Source: Glandiceps talaboti
Lineage: Eukaryota; Hemichordata; Enteropneusta; Spengelidae
Assembly: GCF_964340395.1 (NCBI RefSeq)
Contig: NC_135563.1
Span: 22,332,309-22,396,308, forward strand
Reading direction: 5' to 3'
Length of the DNA: 64,000 bases
The notes under the pieces are model-generated. The model was not told the DNA's origin. It ran no database searches and saw nothing but the letters and a program-made list of their open reading frames with translations. Both the position numbers and the translations under genes were made by a program. Each line of letters begins with the position of its first letter. Position 1 is the first letter of the stretch. Of the stretch, positions 23,883 through 36,600 are shown one piece after another.

Positions 23883-25376
23883 TGTCTAACTCAATGTTGA
23901 GATGAAATTTCAAATTCATACAACAAAGTCACCAACACAGTCATTAATATCATCATCCTTACAATTGGAGAATTCTGTCCAATGATATTGGGGGCCTCTA
24001 CGTAATGTCCAAATAATAGTACATTTGATATATCAGGATGCTAACTTATAAACTATTTACAGCATTCTAACAATTGAGGTTTACGCATTTGCATGAGCAT
24101 GCAATGTTTGGTTCATGATTTCTGATTGAGCTAGACAGGGTGAAGATACATCATGAGATTGGAAACCACTGATAACGACTAAAGAGATCTGGAGATTCGG
24201 AGCCACGGAAAGTTGCTAGATAATATAGCACAAATTTACCCCAAGGCATTGAATGCATTTAAAAAATGAAGATGGTCATAGAGAAATTGATTGTAATTTG
24301 TTTGTGAGTTTGAGGAGAACATTAGATGTACATAAACAGCTGTTTGTTGTATATCCCAAGCTGACATTTCCTGTAGTAATAAAACTGACTGGATTGGACT
24401 TGGAATTTATGAAAGACCAGGAATTGAGATTTCACTTAGAATAGAGAAACATCTGTCAATGACATTGTGTAGAAAATCACGTCATTATCCTGAAGCGAAA
24501 TTTCAATTTGTTCAGTTTCCTATTTTAAAAAGAAAGGAATTTAGAAATACAATAGCAAGAACGTAATACGTGAAATCAAATGTCATAGGGCATAATTGCA
24601 AGTTTTCACTGGAATTCTGAATTTTAAGAATTCAGTGAATTTGTAAGAGATGAATTTTTCAAATGCCAAATTTTAATTTATCAAAAGGCAATCACAATTT
24701 TTTCTAATTTTTGGTTTCACCATACGGTTTGGCGGATAAAATTTGTTGGCTGTACAGCATTATACTAGCCACAGACTTTTATACAGCAGCAACATCTTTC
24801 TAAGTTAATCGAGATTTACACCTAAATAACTACTTCAATATATGCTAGTTATGTATACATGTGACAGGGATTCCCTTTTCACACTGATTTACGTTGGTGC
24901 AAAAATTGTTTAGTTTAATTAGAATCTATAATGTTTCCATCATGTATGTACATGTATAAGATTTGTAACCACCATGTATACGTAACATTTCTACTACATT
25001 CACAAATGTTATGGGTCATACTTTTATATGTTTTTGAATCTTGATAACTACTTTGATGTGAGCAGCATTTATAGTTCACTCTAAAGTTAACCATAGTAAA
25101 TTCCAGGAGAAGTCATAAACTACATATTGCCTGTAACAGAGTGTGTTGGATACACAGGCAACAGACGTCATTCATATGAAATGATCTGCAAAGTATTTTT
25201 TATGGTTTCATTAACTTTTACTTCTGATTCTTTGCCAGCAGAACTTGGTTCTGATTACATATTTGGTACAGTGTTTAGGCAATTTTGTTTTAACTTCTGT
25301 AATATACGAGTACAAAAAGATATAAATATCTGACCTGATTTAAGTCACAGTGAAGCTTCAACGATATTCTCTCCAC

Positions 25377-25410
25377 CTCCCCCCCCCCCCCCCAAAAAAA
25401 AAAAAAAATA
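25377..25410. repeat. Poly-C/poly-A tract
   Basis: About 16 C followed by about 15 A. Confidence 0.9.
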
Positions 25411-26089
25411 TTTAAAAAAAATTTAAAAAACAGCAGAAATGGTGACAAAACACTGCAAGGTCTCAGACCATCATTGTACATAACAACTCTAGAATGAAAG
25501 TACAAATGACACATTGAACTTGAACTATTTGCATTGCAAAATTCAAACCATTGAACATAACTGTTTTGTGTAAAAAGATTATCATTGATTTCCCTTGGGA
25601 TTATAATTCACATGAAATATTATTAAATGACATTTGATAATGAGATCTCAGTATATTCTTGTACAAGGTTTAATTGAAAGTGCATTTTACATTGATATGC
25701 CAGAAACAATACAACAACAGTTATTACAGTGTCACAATTACACACTGTAGCCTTTCTCACATCAATCTTAGTTGTATGTCAAAAGTACGTACTTCAGAGA
25801 CCAGAAAAGATCATTGATTTTAGACTTAGTGAATTTCCAATTTTATACTATGCTCTGGTTGGTATGTCATGCCAAGAACAACATTTACTTGTCAAAGATG
25901 TATTAAGATGTGCACCTGTTTGATATTTGTATTATTATTATACCACACACGAGCCATTTAGAACGAAAAAATATGGAATATATACTCATGACAACGTACG
26001 TCTACATGTATGTCACTGATTCTGCAGTGTTCGAAATATGAGTCAAACGTTCAAAATTACCATTAATTTCCCCCAATTTTTCCTTGATA

Positions 26090-26185
26090 TTACTGGCGCT
26101 GGTATAATATTGTTATTCTCCAATATTTGTCTTCATTCAGCCAGAAAATACTCATGACTTAAGGGTTGTCACTGTCACTGTACAG
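26090..26185. repeat. Dispersed repeat family D, copy 2
   Basis: Contains CAATATTTGTCTTCATTCAGCCAGAAAATACTCATGACTTAAGG and then TTGTCACTG, aligning with the 15.1-, 31.8- and 59.2-kb copies. Confidence 0.55.
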
Positions 26186-26192
26186 TTATACA

Positions 26193-26420
26193 TCTGTATT
26201 TTGGTACATACATTGGCATTTGATCCTTGCTAGCAGACTGAGAGAATACCCTGTGTATTTTGGTACATACATTGATCCTTGCTAGCAGACTAAGAGAATA
26301 CCCTGTGTATTTTGGTACATGCATTGGCATTTGATCCTTGCTAGCAGACTGAGAGAATACCCTGTGTATTTTGGTACATACATTGGCATTTGATCCTTGC
26401 TAGCAGACCTAGATAATACC
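26193..26420. repeat. ~59-bp tandem repeat, four copies
   Basis: Units share TTTTGGTACATACATTGGCA, TTTGATCCTTGCTAGCAGAC and GAGAATACCCTGTGTA. The second copy lacks about 6 bp (GGCATT). Confidence 0.9.
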
Positions 26421-26479
26421 CTATATGACACAAATCAGTCAGATTAGGATGGAACTTCGGTGTGAAAACAACTGTCTGG

Positions 26480-26610
26480 AAGAGCTGTATAAAAACTGGT
26501 CCAGAACAAAAGAATGATCCTATGTAATCCTTATAGCTCCACTGATAAGATAGCACCAATACAGAACATGGAATTGAATCCCTGGCCTTAGTATCAGCCT
26601 GTACTGTAAA
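26480..26610. repeat. Dispersed repeat family E, copy 2
   Basis: GGTCCAGAACAAAAGAATGATCC...TCCTTATAGCTCCACTGATAAGATAGCACC...GGAATTGAATCCCTGG. The minus-strand GGGATTCAATTCC end is somewhat like a polymerase III B box, so a SINE origin is possible but not supported by a tRNA-like head. Confidence 0.5.
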
Positions 26611-26992
26611 CCCAGCCATACTTAGCTTACTAATCATGATTTCAAGATTGCAGAAACCTGTAAAGACCACTGGAAAAGTGATATTTTAGACTTACATAAT
26701 CATCCATATAAAATCAGAAACACATCTTTTCTGGTATCTGCCCTGCTCTTCTTGCCTTATACTCAACAAAGTTTCAATTGAAATAATATTTTCTGTGTAT
26801 TTTTATGTAATTTTTCTCAAATATTAAAGTGAAAATGATATTTATTTGTGATAATTTGAAATAGAACTTTTAGCATTTACTTGATTGGAAGACTCAGTGA
26901 TCTATTTAATTGAATTGAACAAAATATCAACTATGAAATTTTCTAAATAGATTTGGCACATATGTATTAAAATGCAGGTATATGGTAGCAAA

Positions 26993-27009
26993 CCCCCCCC
27001 CCCCCCCCT
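26993..27009. repeat. Poly-C tract
   Basis: About 16 C. A similar 14-nt C run occurs at 28105-28118. Confidence 0.9.
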
Positions 27010-27329
27010 CCATATATCTATACACACACAGCTCCTGCCAGTATAGAATGTTGTCGTATCTGAAAAACTTGGTATATCTTGAAATTGTCCGTTTTGTCAC
27101 CTGCTTAAATATGCTATCATTAAATAGCAAGCATTACCACTTGGCAAACCAAGTTTGTGAAAATAACATCTGTTATAGATTATTTATAGAGAAATATTTC
27201 TGAAATGTCAGAGATGAATGATGCCATTATGGATTGATTGAATGAGTTAGTATCTTCTAGCAATATACTAAACTAAATATGGAATGCAGTAATCATCATA
27301 CAAGTAGAATCACATATAGACAACATCCC

Positions 27330-27832
27330 TTGTAGCAATTACCAATCAAATCCCTAGGTTAACAGTACAAATCCCCTCTGGCAACCAATCAGATCCCTGG
27401 GCAAATACCACATCCTCTATAGTAATTAACCAATGACATCCTTCTGTTTTTAATACCACATCCCCTAGAGCAACCAGTCAAATCCCTAGGTAGATAACTA
27501 TATAATCCACTATATCAACCAATCAAACCCCTTGGTTGATACCACATCTCCTACAATCAACCAATCAAACCCCTAGGTAGATATCTCATCCCCTATATCA
27601 ACCAATCAAATCCCTTGGCTGATACCACATCTCCTACAACCAACCAATCAAACCCCGAGGTAGATATCTCATCCCCTATATCAACCAATCAAATCCCTTG
27701 GCTGATACCACATCTCCTACAAGTTCAACCAATCAAACCCCTAGGTAGATATCTCATCCCCTATATCAACCAATCAAATCCCTTGGCTGATACCACTTCC
27801 CCTACAACCAACCAACCAATCAAATCTCTATC
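27330..27832. repeat. ~42-bp minisatellite carrying repeated CCAATCAAA boxes
   Basis: AACCAATCA boxes occur at 27342, 27385, 27519, 27561, 27602, 27645, 27685, 27729, 27770 and 27816, plus a variant CCAATGA at 27430. In the regular right half the spacing is 40-46 bp. Alternating half units (CCCTTGGCTGATACCACATC and CCCTAGGTAGATATCTCATC) create a higher-order period of about 84 bp. An open frame of 73 codons here is a repeat artefact. Confidence 0.9.
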
Positions 27833-28719
27833 GTGATCAAGTAAATTAGCTAGTCAATAGGTTAACTGATTTCTCAAAAAAGTATGTTTCTGAAGTTTTA
27901 TCTATCTGCATGTTATGTCTCTAATATACAACAGCAATATCATGTGATATCATTTTGAAAAGGTTTCACAGAATCTGACCATAAATTGTATATTTATGAG
28001 AATTATGGATAGAATTTTGTAAATGCTAGGTTTCAAGGAGTTAATTGGACAAGATGACAGGCATAATATGATCAATTTTGCTGGTATTTAGAAAAGTAGG
28101 TACCCCCCCCCCCCCCCCACTCGTGACTCAACTGATGGACTGAGAAACAATCGAAAGTGACAACAACTAGCACAGAGATGAAATGTCTCCATGCATTATA
28201 CATGTTCCCTTGTCTTGAACATTAATATTTCAGATTTATGCAATCAACTCGTCAAGATAAAATCCTACTCAATGAGGTATCATGTTCTGTACTTCACTCA
28301 TATCATATGTGTACAATTAGGTTAACTACATAGTCATAAATAGGAAAAGAGACATGTTACAAAGAATTGCTCTTTTTGTCCATCATCCCTTTAAAATTTT
28401 AGTAGGAATTCACACACAGTATGCTTTTATTCGTCATAAAAATGAACACTATCATAGGTGGAACATTAACAATAGTGTGTCAGAGTTGATGTATATTGAA
28501 TATGAATATTGTGATCAGGGAAACAGGATGTGCTGGCCACGATCTCAATTTGTGGCTTATTGGCAAAAAAAGGACAAAATTAGTTACCACAGTAACTAAG
28601 GAAGTTTCTACAGGAAGACTAACGTAATGTGGCTCTATAGTAACTGACTTTAATAATATAGACAATAAACAGAAAGTTGGTTGAGAAACACGATATCTAT
28701 AGATGCAGTTACCATGGTA

Positions 28720-28858
28720 ATGGGTTCGAATATTAACTCAGTAATGAATAGTAACTCAGCCATATTTAAAGTAATAAAAGAAGGCACTCACTTTGTATTT
28801 GTAACATTTACAGCTTGGTTTGTCTTTTTCACATTTCTGTGTGTTGTAATCAAGGTAT
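28720..28858 (+). CDS. Candidate alternative first exon with transmembrane-like segment (speculative)
   Basis: An open frame starting at ATG 28720 encodes MGSNINSVMNSNSAIFKVIK, then a strongly hydrophobic, aromatic stretch (roughly FVFVTFTAWFVFFTFLCVVI) ending at a GTATGTAT donor. The strong donor AAG|GTATGT at 28855 is in the wrong phase for KChIP exon 2. The overlapping donor four bases later (28859) gives phase 1 and would join in frame. Vertebrate KChIP4a has a hydrophobic N-terminal alternative exon, which is why this is worth noting. The second Gly (MGSN) could suit N-myristoylation. It may be chance in AT-rich DNA. Confidence 0.2.
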
Positions 28859-29289
28859 GTATATATATTTGTGGTGACTGTCATAGCTTCGTTCACATAT
28901 ATTCTACTTCTTGAAAGAGCAAAAAATAAAATGATGTACTACAGTATTAACTTTCTCAAAGGGTGACTTCGGTCTTCATGGCTGCCCTCCATGATTTAAT
29001 TTGTCATCAACTATGGTTTGCACTGAGAAAGCATGATATTAGAACAGTTAAAATGATTATAGTGAAATACATTTCAGGTAATGTATTAGATATTTAGGTA
29101 TTTAACTAGTATTAGATAGGGTATTTGATACTCTCATCAGACAGCATGACTACTATATCCACTTAAATGTTTCCTACTGAAGTGCTTAATTTATGTTGTT
29201 TTTGATGGCTTTGATGAAATGTTCATGTCATGTATTATACACATATTACCAATGTGAAGATAATTAATCAAACTTATTAACAGTTCTAT

Positions 29290-29770
29290 TAGATTTGTGT
29301 CAGCTACAACAATACCTAACCTAGGCAGTCAGTGCATCTTTTAAATGTAGCTGTAATACTTTGGACATTCGGTACTATTAGCTACAATAATATCTGGGCA
29401 GTCAGTGCATGTTTTAAATGCAACAATTCATAAGTAGACTAGTCAGTGCACATTTTCATTGCAGCAACACCTTAAGAAGTCAGTGTAAGTTTTAACAGCA
29501 CCAACTACCTAGGTATTGCTGCAGTTAAAACTTATACTGACTTCTTAAGGTATTGTAGCAATACCTAGGTAGTTGGTGCATTGTTATAACTGCTGCAATA
29601 CCTAGTAGACTGCCAGTGCATGTTATAACTGCAGCATTCAAATACAGTCAGTATATATTTTAACCACATCAATATACCCAGACAGTCAGTGAATACCTAG
29701 GTAGTCAGTGCATATATTAACTACAGCAAACCTTGGCAGTCAGTGCATTTTTTAACTTGTACAATTAATA
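29290..29770. repeat. Degenerate ~55-bp tandem array with inverted copies
   Basis: Repeated GCAGTCAGTGCAT(C/G)TTTTAA and GCAGCAATACCTAGG(C/T)AGT motifs recur every 50-60 bp. One segment (29470-29579) contains inverted copies forming two interlocked hairpins, described in the findings. Confidence 0.85.
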
Positions 29771-31160
29771 CAAAGCCTGGCAGCATGTGTGTAATTATAT
29801 GCACAATCTACCGTATAACTATAGACTTAATAGTCCTTGCACACACACAAGCTGCTCTGACCCTAGTTCAATTTTAATCTGAACTACTGTAAGTGGGAGA
29901 TCAGACAGTGTATTGGTGTGGTTTGGAGTACTTAGTTAGCCATATGCTGTCTTGGAAGTGGTGATAACACTGCATATATGCCATCAACATTTACGTGATT
30001 ATACTAAAAAGGAAATTCCATTTCTGAATTGTCTTTTGAAGAACAGATTTTACAAGGAAGGATTACTCCATTTGGCAATTTGATCATCTTAAAATGATAC
30101 ATTGATCACGAAGCGGAAACACTAAAACTGAATTATGAGTGACTTTTGCTCTCAAAATAGATCATATGATACAGTAATTATAACTTTATACAAATTACAA
30201 CTGCACTTTAATAAATGTTTTTATCACACAAGGTTAAAAAATAACCATGATCTGAAATTTGATCGGACTTTTCATAGCCTTACTTAAAGTATAGCAGGCA
30301 ATTGGGCAAGACTATTGCACAGCCTGATTCAGGCTATTGCACAACATGATTAAATACATAGATGGAGAAGTAGAATAACAAACAATCATACAAGAGAATG
30401 GATAAATACTCGAATACTGACTAGGCAAAAGCTATAATCAGAGTGTTTGACAAGTTTTGTTCAAACCTGTGATTCACCTGTCTGTTTTGTTTTCAATATT
30501 GAGATATTGATTTTGTTTTTTCCCTGTAATGTTGATCTTAGACTAACATTAAGAACATGAGCGTTTTCATATTATATAAAAATATCCAAGTCTGAAAAAC
30601 TGATTGACATATATATTTAAATTTGCAAAATTATGAAACATGATTCTGTACTACATGTATACTATACTTCATTTGCATGTACATGGGTAAGATATAACGT
30701 ATGTACATTTTGTAGCCTGAATCAGGCTTAACTCAAATGTAGATTAAGAAGTGACATATTTGGGGAATTTGTAAACTCCAGAAGACATAGCATTGCATAC
30801 CTTTGTGTCTGCATACCTATATATTTATCCCTCAGGGTAGGATGTGGTGTGAAAATGATGTCACTGACAGAGCTAATAAATATATTCAAGTCCCAACGAC
30901 ATCAATTGTTATGAATCAGTATTGGTTTTCAAATATCCGATTTATCTTTCAAACTAGTAATTTGATATGAACATGAAATATTATATTTTACATCTACACT
31001 AGTGTGAATTTCCCTTGCGAGTCCTCATACTGGATTGATCTGTCATTTGGAAATAACAAAAGTGATTTCAGTTTTTTATTATACATTCCATCATAGCATC
31101 AAGGGACCAGGATGTACCTAGCTACTAATTATTTAATGCATGAAATGAAATGAGTTAAGT

Positions 31161-31368
31161 TTAATAGTGGCCATATGGATGAGAATTGGGTATTTACTTT
31201 GGATTACAATTTAAAAAGCAATGTTATCGTGTGTTCTACTTGAAAAATCAATGTGAAACAACATTGTCTAAGTCTGTGTTTGTCTCTTGATACATTGCAA
31301 AAAGCCAAAAAAAATGTATATTTTTTAATAAAATGAATACCCAATCCTCATCCATATGGCCACTTTAA
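31161..31368. mobile_element. TTAA-flanked foldback MITE, copy 2 (208 bp)
   Basis: TTAA at 31161-31164 and 31365-31368. Ends are (T)AGTGGCCATATGGATGAGAA and AGTGGCCATATGGATGAGGA in inverted orientation. Internal CTACTTGAAAAATCAATGTG and TTGCAAAAAG match copy 1, but the central part present in copy 1 is missing, so this is an internally deleted relative. Confidence 0.8.
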
Positions 31369-31759
31369 GAAACACTCAACTATTTAATAGATACTGAGCT
31401 CATAAAGTCAAAATTTATCATCTCTAATGTTGCGTTGATAGTGATATGAACAGTATTCCAACATTCGTGTGATTGAGCCAGAGTAATTTTCTCTGTTCTT
31501 AGGATACAGTTATTGGTAGTATTATACCATGATTAGACAATGAGGATTATGAACCACTTATACCATGTGCAAGTCAAGTTGAACACATTCGGACAAAAAG
31601 ATATTTACACCCTTGTTGTTCAACGTCATGTGATACGTACGTACGTATATTCAACATCAAGACCATGCATATTTACAACATTCATTGTGCAGTCCTCAAA
31701 ATGTCAAAAAGTTCAAAGTCTCAATTATTGTCATGATTTTTCCAAAATTATGAGTTCAC

Positions 31760-31935
31760 AGGTATAATTATGATATTTCCCTATATTTTTCTTCATTAAG
31801 CTGAAAAATACTCATGAGCTAAGTAAGGGTATTGTCACTTCTCTTTTACAACTTGTAGTGACCAGGCCCCTTAGGTTACTGATATTTTCCTTGGCTGAAC
31901 AAAGTAAATTATTGAGAAATGATATCTAATTAAAG
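31760..31935. repeat. Dispersed foldback repeat family D, copy 3
   Basis: The left end has TATTTTTCTTCATTAAGCTGAAAAATACTCATGAGCTAAG. The right end, reverse complemented, has TTTGTTCAGCCAAGGAAAATATCAGTAACC. Similar inverted ends support a foldback transposon. Confidence 0.6.
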
Positions 31936-32717
31936 TCCATGACTATCTAGCAGATGAGTATACCACAAATGTATATATATGTATGGTGAGTTTAACAGAT
32001 AGCAAAATAACTTTAATATATATAGATAGTATTTTCACCATTTGGCTATTCTGTTGTAGTCTTCTTACATTTGTAAAAGATACTTTTGTCGACAGAGTGA
32101 TTTTTATACTTTTTGGGGATGTTTCGTACTATCCATTAGGAAACTTCAGACACTGAACTCAATCACACACACCTACAATAACATATTTTATTGAGACCTA
32201 GCTGTTTTTAAGGATAGTCAGTAAAAAAACTAGTCACGTAATTTGACTATTTGTGTGCACATGGTTACACTAGGTAAATTTAAACCACGAGTGCAAGTTA
32301 GATTAAGTTAGTCAACTGGAGTTTGACAAGTTCTGTTTTTTTAAAATAAGAATTGACCAGTGAGGCATGGTAAGACATATGTAATACATATCAAACATGC
32401 AAGTCACATGCCAGTAGTATATAAATAATATGTAATATTATTAAAAGTTAATCACTCAGACTCAAACATGTCATGGCATTAGGAATTGCCGGCAGTCTGT
32501 TATTATAGCATAAAAATTGCATATGAATCTGTTGGTGCGTGTTAATTTAGTATATTATTGCGCCCCAGGAATAATAAACATCTGAAACTTTTTGCTGTAA
32601 CTTTAATTGTCCAAGTAAGTGTGCTACAGTATGTAGACTACAACACATACCTTTTAGTATAACAATAATTAACGTAGTGACGCGGGTTAGCACCCTGGGT
32701 GGATTTAACTCGCCACA

Positions 32718-32758
32718 CCCTCAACAACGACAACAACAACAACAACAACAACAACAAA
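32718..32758. repeat. (CAA)n microsatellite
   Basis: About 13 CAA/CGA units. Confidence 0.9.
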
Positions 32759-32807
32759 CAAAATCAAAACAAGTGAATTCAGTTGATGTCCCTTAAACCT
32801 CAAAGCA

Positions 32808-33060
32808 CTTTGAAAGCATAATCATTCCATTGGCTGTTAACAGTACCATAATAGTCAACTTTGAAAGCATAGTTATTCTGTTGACTGTTAACAGTACCAT
32901 GACAGTCAACTTTGAAAGCATAGTCATTCTGTTGGCTGTTAACAGTACCGTGATAGTCAACTTTGAAAGCATAGTCATTCTGTTGGCTGTAACTTTGAAG
33001 CATATTGCATAATTTTATTGGCTGTTAAACAGTACTCGTATGATAGTAAAATTTGAAACC
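32808..33060. repeat. 50-bp minisatellite, about five copies
   Basis: Units share CTTTGAAAGCATAGTCATTCTGTTGGCTGTTAACAGTACC. The copies begin near 32808, 32858, 32910 and 32960, with a degenerate copy after that. Three overlapping open frames of 60-67 codons are artefacts. Confidence 0.9.
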
Positions 33061-33540
33061 ACTGCATCATATGACCATCAACATTCTGTTGGCTGTTAAC
33101 AATAGTGCTGTTCAGTTTGAAAACAGACAGACAGCCAATTGGCAAATAAAAGATGCTAGATTGACACGTTCAGTGTACAGTGAAATGTTGATCTGCAGTC
33201 TCTTGTAATCAGACCCAGATAAACATTTATAGACATTGTTATTCATCGATTCATTCCTTATTTACTGTAAGGTTTTAACTTGTTATCCTGTCTGCCATTT
33301 ATTTGATGAGAGCTGGTCTATGTATAGAAGAGTTCATGTCAAGTTGCACTACTTACCAAGTTAGAAACAAAAGACATATATATGCATTTGCTATTGTTGA
33401 CATTTTTATCATGATAAATTATAAATTTATTTTCACCAAACACTTTTCTTTTTAAAGTTATGGACCCCTGAAAACAGAATGTAGTGGTTCAAAATAGAAA
33501 TTCACTAATTAGGTTACAAAATGACCACTATTAATTTAAA

Positions 33541-33643
33541 ATGCTCCTTTTGCTAAGGTTTGAGAATTTTGTTAACAGAGGAAGGGAATTATTAATGTCA
33601 GATAAAATCCTCTTTGACTACTATTATTTTGGTGGGAACCCAG
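33541..33643 (+). CDS. Candidate alternative first exon (speculative)
   Basis: ATG at 33541 (A at -3) opens 34 codons plus one base, MLLLLRFENFVNRG...FGGNP, to a good donor CCAG|GTAAAA. The phase is 1, as exon 2 requires, and splicing would create an Asp at the junction. The stretch has no recognisable similarity, and chance phase agreement is one in three, so it is only a candidate. Confidence 0.2.
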
Positions 33644-36600
33644 GTAAAATATCTGTTAATATTTTTTATGTAATTATCACCAACTCAAAAATTGATATTA
33701 ATGTACACTATTGGAAAGATTATGTGCTGTCTTGATTTAAAACAACTTTTACAATTACACAGTTACTGTAGTGTAAGAATAAAAAATGAAAAAAATCGGA
33801 ATTGACAACTTGAAATACAGAACAAGGGGTTAACTGCAAACTTTCACAATGTTCAATCAAGATGGACAGTATAAATTCATTTTAACAAAATGATTTTTTT
33901 TAACGACATTGCGTGAGAAATTTTCTTTGCAAAATAAAAGGCTTATTAGGATTGGATAATACACCCAGTTTGATAATGTCACAAATATCAGGATTAAATG
34001 TGATGGTGGCTACTAGCAAACAAGGCAAACAATGCAGTTATTGACAAAAGGGTGTCACCATCTAACAACTACTATTAGTAGACACTGTACAATATGATGG
34101 TGGTTTGTCAAATTCACGTTTCGGTATACTGACACTTCGTCATTGTGTTTCAAGTGGGTTGTGCATGTTCTGTCATGTTGGTTGAAAATGTAAGTATCTG
34201 TTAATTGAAACTGGCATAACATCTCAACTGGACAATAAGCAGGCGGTTTAACAAATACTGTACAGTGTGTACAACATTTTGTTCATGACAACAAAAGAGT
34301 ATACAGTCTATTCAGGAATAGATGTTGATTTTGCTATTGTGCATCCCAGCAAGAGAACTAGTAGTCATGGAGTGCTGTTACAGTGAATTGTACATCAGTT
34401 TTTGGAAGTCCTGGAGTAATGCCAAAGTTATCTAAATTGACGTAAATACAGACTGGCTCTTTTATGATCTGTTGAGTAGGACTGAGTGTAAAGGAAAGAT
34501 TAAAAATAACATTATCTGTTTATGTAACATTTGCCAACATTTCTTCAAATATTTTGGTAAGTCAAGCTTTATACCGTGCATTTGAGTGATTTTAAACAGT
34601 TATACCTAATTAGTTGTAATCATTGATTGAGAAACTATAAAACACAAAATCCTTGTGGCAGCATTTCAGCATTCAACATGTCTCCCTCTAATGATTACTC
34701 ACAAATTTTAGTCAGACCATGACTAGGGATTCATCAAACCATGTACACAAAACAGACAGTGTTGGAGACAAATAAATTATGTTGTATTCTTTCTTTGACT
34801 ATCAAGACTGTCTGTGTTGTCAATGCTTGAATGCAATATCCCGAACTGTATTGGTTGTAAATGTTTTGTTTACTTAAATTACCATTTGGTTCCTGTGTCC
34901 TACTCTTCCATACAGTATGCAAATTACATAGGATGTCTGCAGATGTGTACTTTCACTTCAGACTTGGCAGCATTTTGCAATAAAATAACAAGATGATAAA
35001 ATTATAAATTATAAAATATTGAGATGTTGACTCTATCCACCTATGTTGAAAAGAGTAATAATGTAAAATTTATGACAAGTATTGCAACGTTTTCAGTGCG
35101 AAATGACAAATGGTCATGTGATTAATGTGATAAAAACATTTAAATCTCACTCATTGATATACATTCCCTGCTTTAGACTGTGATTTCTCCAGCTGAACTA
35201 ATATCAACTTTATTGAAATTCATATTCTGAATTCATATTCTGAAATTCATATTCTGAACTGTTATTGATTTCTGATCTCTATGGATTTAAACGTGTATGC
35301 CTAGTACTGCAACAACATTGTCTGAACTAGTGGTTGAGGCAAGCCAACAGGGAAATTAGCTAAATTAGCTTAATGCATGTTGAATACTTTACCTCACTAT
35401 TTAGGAATAATAGTAGTTATATTTATACAAATTAAAGCCTTACCTTAATTTAAATTAACACAAAAAGCTGATGAAATATGGTGACATTTCTAACAGAATT
35501 TATGTGATCATTTATAGTTGATGTTTTGAGTATTAGCATAGAAATTTTCAGATAACCAACAGTTTTTAAGAACCTCTGATAACTTTACTCTTTTTTTCAA
35601 GAGTGTAAATTTATAAAATTGCTTTCCATGTTCAATTTTGTTAATTACAAATGCTTTGTCTTTTTGTACTTGAATATGGCTGGTCATCAGTGCTCATGCT
35701 GCCAGCCTCAGTGTCAATATTATGATTTATTCAACCAATCAACCTCTATACATGGTCTACATAAATAAATTCTCTTCTTCCACTTTTGATTTAGAGCACA
35801 TTACTTGTCTTTCTTCTATGTCTAAACTGGATCTGACAGAATGATCCAAATTTGCTGGAGTCTTGCTGAACAAACTAGAGGTCCGAAAAGTTCAATTTGT
35901 AAATTCAGGTCGGACGTACTTGTCAGTTTAATATATGTATCGAACTATCCAACTTCTGTTCACACCTCTAAAATTCATCATCTCTTTCTTCAAATAGGGG
36001 ATATATTATGTGTTGTGTGATTCCCCAATGGGAACTCAATCCAAGATTTTGTGTGATACCTGAACGAGAATTCCATCTCATAACATAAATCAGTGTTGTA
36101 ATGAACAGTTTATCAAGAAAATGACCCTGGGCCTAATGTTCCTTCTTTAGTTTTAAAGAGCTGTAAAAGAGAACATAATATAAATAATGCTGTACTTTTA
36201 TGGGAAATATATGAAGCAATTCAAATGAGTTAGAAACTTTTACTTTCAGTAGAAAATAAACCTGTTTTCTTTCAATTATAAAAATATAATTACGATGAAC
36301 AAAATATGTAAGATACCGATAAAGTGATTATACATATGTCAACATTGCAAGAATATTACTGATTTACTGTGTTTAGTTGTTCACAGTTCCTGATACATCA
36401 TTTACATGTATACATATAATAACATTTTGAACTGTTAATTTATCTACGTTCACAAAACAATCCATATTCATATGATTCTCTTAGAATGATTGCCAGCGAT
36501 TTTCAGAATAATGTAATTTTGTTTACCTAGTCACAAATATTAAACAAGATGGCTGACTATTATTTTCACACACATGTGACACCTATATAATCATGTGTAG

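Noticed and set aside
30321-30728. Short palindromes AGCCTGATTCAGGCT and AGCCTGAATCAGGCT
   Set aside because: 15-bp self-complementary words occurring twice; too short and isolated to assign a role.
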